A DNA stretch of 64,000 bases from Hyposmocoma kahamanoa (taxonomy: Eukaryota; Arthropoda; Insecta; Lepidoptera; Cosmopterigidae), in the NCBI RefSeq assembly GCF_003589595.1, contig NW_020653854.1:23826077-23890076 (forward strand). The letters are read 5' to 3'. Positions 48,301 to 54,300 of the stretch are shown here, in pieces. The translations under genes were made by a program, and so were the position numbers. The notes below the pieces were generated by a model. It saw only the letters and a list, made by a program, of their open reading frames with translations, was not told the DNA's origin and ran no database searches. Position 1 is the first letter of the stretch, and each line of letters starts with the position of its first letter.

Positions 48301-51300
48301 GTCACATAGCCGCATTTTAGTTTGCAGGCGGCAGCTATATTTAATGTTGTATTTGCTTTTTATATTTAGTATATAATTCCTCTATTAACCACGTTATACT
48401 TGAGTTAGTTTTCTGAACCGTTTCTAACTAGTTTTTTAAATCCTGCAAACTAACCGCATAAGACAAAAAGCAGAGCAATCGCACTCGTTGCGTTATTTCC
48501 CATTTATTGTTGCTGTTTAAACCACTCTTCGTCTTCGACAATGTCACAGTTTCATTCAAAGAGCATTGTAGACAATTCCATAAAGAGTTTCCTGTTCATA
48601 CTGAAAATTTGCCACTAACGAGGTTCAGAACTGGCGTGAAATCAAAACTTTATACAAAGTTAATCTAACGGTAATCTGCGTACTTGTATTACGAAAATGC
48701 GTGATAGTGATCCGTTTAGATATTTCTTTACAATTATATTCTATAGATATATTTTATAGAATAATAAATGTGAACAAAAATCTATTCACAAAAATAATCC
48801 CCTAAAGTTTCTTAATATCCGAATATGTCTTACGAACGAAATGTTTAATTAATTTCATTCATTCATGTGTAATTTGCTTATCTATGAAATAAAGAATTTG
48901 TAATTAGTACACTATCTTACAGTTGCAGCAACAAGAGCAACAGAAATTGCAAGAGCCAGACCAAACCGAACACGACAAAACCGTCTACTTCTGCACGAAC
49001 TGCTTTAAACGGTACATCATCAACGAAAGCAACGAAGAGATCGTGAGTATATGCATTTCTGTACATATACACAAATATAAATGGCAAAGTGTTTGTTTAA
49101 TGACGTGATACGCTTCTACAGGTTAAACTAACCCCCTCTCCGCCCATTCGATATGACGTGTGCACTCGAGAAAAATCATACACATAGACTACAAATTTAA
49201 AGCTTATACTCCGACCATTTGTTTAACTTTTGACATATGCTCCGAAGTTCCGTAATTATTGATATACAACCATAGACAAAAAATGCTATACTTCCTGGAC
49301 TCTTTTATTTTTTAATTTGAATGAAGTGACGTGCTCTTTAAATCGGATATGTATAATATAATATAAGATTATACAAGTTGATAAATTATGGTACCTATCT
49401 AATAAATAATAGAATTTATTATAATTATTTATAATTTATTTCATTTCATTATTATTTATTAGACGGGTACCACAATTTATCAACTTGTATAATCTTATAT
49501 TATATTATATATATCGGAGCTAAAGAGCACGTCACTTCACTTCAATTAAAAAATAAAAGAGTATGTTTATTTAATAAACCAGATGCTATTTAAATGATTT
49601 TTTCTTCATCCTGTTAAGTTATCAAAATTGAGATAGTAAATACCGATTGCCAGTTCACAGATGTAATACATGACTCTGAAATAGTGAATCTTTACATTTT
49701 AAGATTATATAACTCCCGAGACGTCGCGTGACAATGCCATTGCATTACAATAAGGAAAAGAACCTAATCTTAACATTTAAAAGAATAAAAATAAACAAAA
49801 AAGGTACACGCTGATTTGAAGTTACTTGTTACAATTTATTTAAGTAATTATATTTATTGATTTCTATGGCCGTCGGTGGCTGTCGCCTTCCCATTACTGT
49901 GAATGAAATATCGTTTTATTAAGGTTTTCAAATGACGGTGGATGTGAGTTGCCTATAGCGGTTGTAAAGGCGACCGGGATTGCAGTGTTTGCAGGTGATG
50001 AGCGAGCGCCCGGCGTCGCACACGTCGGTGACGGTGTCGGCCGGCGACAGCGGCTCCGTGCGCGGAGCCGCAGACGCGCACGACCGCGCCCGCGCACCCG
50101 CCGGCTCTACGGGCGACCAGCCCACCAACGTGCGTGCTATCTTTGTTTCTCAACAAACATTGGCTTTATAAATATCAGACCACAACACGTACGTTGCTTT
50201 GATTCTAAAGTAACTAGCAGCGAGTACTGCCACCGTTCCAGTTTAGAGGGATAAGGGTTCTGGTGAAATTACAGGCACATGCGACTTGTCAACATGCCTC
50301 AGAGTGACGGGCGCAGTGCCCCGCAGATCTTTGCGATAACAAGCTCTGAGTGGCACTGCGACTGTTATGGACAGGCGTGTAGTTTACCATCAGGTGCACG
50401 AATAGTTCGTCCCGTCTCTTGACATTATTAATAAAAGCTAAAGCACTTGTGTTATGGAAATCGTAAACAACGACGGTACCACAAACACCCAGTCCCGAGA
50501 CTATATAGAAAGGTTACCAGTTTCCACGTTAACCAGGCTGGGGATCGGATCCGGGACCTCAAAGATTGCGACACCATGAAAATCGATATGCAAGCCACTC
50601 TACCACTCAGGTCGTTTATACAGGAGACTTTTTAAATAAATTGAATAAACATTTACTGTCCCAAACACAATAATTAAAGATCAATAGAAAACACAATTTG
50701 AAAGAAAGAAATTAACATTCTTAGACCACGGTCAGTGTATATATTTATGATAATGTAATTTATGTTAACAAGAATAATATTTTTATAATTATTAATACAA
50801 AGATCGAACACTCAGAAAAAATTCCTTCGATCCGGTCGGATTCGAACCGACGTCTTCTTGCATACCGTGCCAGACGCTATACCAACTAAGCCACGGAACG
50901 AACCAACAGACCTCACAAATTTTTCTATGTGCTTGCGTCGTGTCTTTGTACTTGATCTTTCAACGACTTTTTAGTCGTAGCGCCATCTATTGTGTTCGAT
51001 CTTTGTATTAATAATTATAACAAACTAGTGGAGTAATTTCACAAAAAATAATTGAATATCAATTCAATAAAAATTTAATTAAGAATAATATTCTTTTTAT
51101 GAAAAATAGTGACTGACATAACATTCATACGAGAAATAACAATAAATAGTTGTTTTTGACAGCCATCTTAACAAAGTTACAATATCATTTAGCGGGCAAT
51201 GTATACGCTTTTGTAATAAGATTCCGTTTGATATACGAAATTAGCAATGCACAAGGTTTAAAACTATAGTGGAACAAAAACTTTATACCAAATGCCTTTG

Positions 51301-54300
51301 TGTTAATAATTATAACAAAAGTAGTGGAGTAATTTCACAAAAAAAAATGAATATCATGTACTGCCTCTGGTGGAAAGGTTACCATGAAGGACTGCCACGC
51401 AGATCCCGAGTTCAATTCCCGGGCCGGGAGAAATATTTGTACGGCGTACATTTATTTCTCGAGTTTGGGTGTAATATGTGGTTCTCTATGTGTGTTCATG
51501 GCACCCGCGAAGAATTCCCTAGTGCAGGGCCATGACTGTGTGCGTTATTATTTTATGTTTATATGTTCTTCTTATCGTATCAATGGCACACACTGTATTT
51601 CTTGTCATCGTGGTGAAAGACTTTACCAATCGGCTTAAGGCACTTGCCGATTGTTACCTAGGTCGCGCCTGACGCACAGGAAAGGGATGGTCGTTCAGTG
51701 CAGCTCCTTTCGTGCACCCCAAGAGTGTTATGGTAGTAAAACATCACCATATTTGAATAACGTCAAACTGTACTGCTGTGAGGATCTATGCAATAAAATT
51801 CAAGGATTTCTCGTTTTAGAAATTGAGATACGGTTCTAAGTATGTTGTGTAACGCAGGCCACAACAAAAGAAGATAAGATGAAGCTGCTGTCGACGAAAG
51901 CACAACGCAAGAAGCAGCCGACCGCGCAGGTGACCACAATCGCCAAACCCAAGGAACCCGAATCTGGGCTCTATTTGTACATCGACCTCCACGGACACGC
52001 CTCTAAAAAGGGTAAGCTTTTTAACTTCATCAAAATTAACCCTGAAGGCACAGTACTAGATGCAATTGAGGGTGATGTCAGGAAATGCAAAGCTATTTTA
52101 AAGAAGTACTATCTTGAGTCGTAATGTAATTTTTCATTTTATTTGTATTTAGCTCTCTTAATTGTAATATATTATCTGTATTTTAGTAAGTAGTAAGCTA
52201 ATTTAAGTACCGAGCTTGTTAGCTCATCGCTAGGTGGTTAAACCATTAAGTTTTTACCTAGCGTTAATGTAATAAAATAGTTAATGTTTTTGAAATGAAT
52301 AAATTAAAAAAAAAAAAAGCAAAATTCTTAGTTTCAATAAAACAGTACATTGTTGGCTACAATTAACTCTAGATATTTTGCAATGAGACGACTACAGTTC
52401 GAATTTACAACCTAGTTAACTCGCGAAGACGTAATAACTTATTATTAATTATAGTACACATTAAAGAAAATGGCGATCTCCCAAATAAATTTTTGTTGAC
52501 ATAATTTATATATATGAAAACTTTAAATTCCTGAACAAATTTAGTTTTTAATAAATGTTTCTGTCTTTCTTTTCTTTCTTTTTTGGATTTATTATGAAAA
52601 GTGTTAACGTGTACGTGATCAGACTCGGATCACGGCGTGGTGAGGGGTCATCGCGGATCTTGCTACAATTATACGCATTGTCATTTAAAAAAAAACAAAT
52701 ACATATCAGTTAAAAGTAATCAAAATAGTTCTGAAGATTCCAGTATAATACCCAAAGAATGTAAAGGAAGGAAAACTTGCCTGGCTACCTACGGATAAGC
52801 ATCAACATAAAGATTTTCCTGTTTGATGTTTTGGAGGTTATGTGTTATGTAATCGAATAAAATATATTCGGTGTAAACAGAGTTAATAGAAGCGAACGGT
52901 GCCGTGGGTTTGTGACGTGACGAAAGTTCAGAAAAAAATATGTTTTATAGGGTGTAGTCAAAAGGTATGAAATTAAGCCATAACAAAACAAAACTGAATT
53001 GTGAAAGATGGCGTCTATCCCCGATATCTGGGACATTTTTGTCAGATTTACGACTTTCTCGCGTAGCATGTTTGGAGAAAGAATTATCTACTTTATTTTT
53101 TTGTAATAAATTAGTAAATCGATCGAACCAGTACATTTGAAATTACGTGAAACAAATAACACGAGCATAACGTACTAAGCGAAAATGGTGGTCCGAGCTT
53201 AAGTATGTGAAACTTCGCGTACTTATGGCACACGTGCCCCACAAACTAAGCACTTCTACTGTATTAATGAATATCAACGAATATAGTGCAAAAGTCGATA
53301 TTTTCTCGGACTCGATGGCCGTCCTTCGTAAGGCAATCCTAGGCACGTAAATGTACTGTATTTTTAAAACTAATTGTTAAAACAAATTTCACTACACATT
53401 AACTTCTTAATTTTCATTTTAACTTTATATGTAGTATATTCTTTTCACCTGGTATTGATATAATGTAATATTAAGACTATCCTGCTCAATTTAATGCAAG
53501 CTGTGTTTCATCTTTAATTAGTTGTGCATCTAGTTTAAATACTCTTACCAATGTAAAATGTAAATGTATCGATGTAACAATTGTTGATGAACCTAAATAA
53601 ATAAATAAATAAATAAATAATTGTTCTGTGATTTTTATGTCATACGTTTTTTAAAATTTATTTCGTTAGTTTCGTTCGTCACTTTATTATTAAAGGCGTT
53701 ATGATAATTTGTAACAGGCATCTTCATGTACGGCAACCACTTCGACGACCTAGAGAGCTCCGTGGAGTGCATGCTGCTCCCGCGCATCATGTCGCTCAAC
53801 AACCTGCACTTCCACTTCTCGTCGTGTAACTTCACTGAACGGAACATGTATCTGAAGTGAGTTTAAAAATTTACCACTTATCACTAGTGTAGCAAGAACC
53901 GGATTTAAAAAAAAGATCTGCTCAAACGCATACTGTTTCTAAATTCACAAGGTATTTGTAAGCCACAGTTTAGGTTCAAATAACTTACACGTTTTTTTAC
54001 ATTTATCTAACCTAATATCTTATTTATTGTGAAATATTTACCTAATAATAATAGTATTAATAAAGGGAGGGTTTTAAGCCATGGGAGAGGCGAGAACCTA
54101 AGATAATATCCAAAGTAATAATATTATTTATTCTTTGAAAAATGTACATCATTACAATGCTAAGTTAAATGCAATAAGCTGCGGAATATACTGTTTAAAT
54201 AGATGAAGCCAGTACAGTCGAATTAGGAAGTCATATATCTCAACATAATAATAATAATAAATTTGGGAAAAGAAAAGAAAAATATGTGTGCGTGCAGGCA

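Noticed and set aside
52845..53346. Three overlapping minus-strand frames in intron 15
   Set aside because: AT-rich, no domain, not continued by splice sites.
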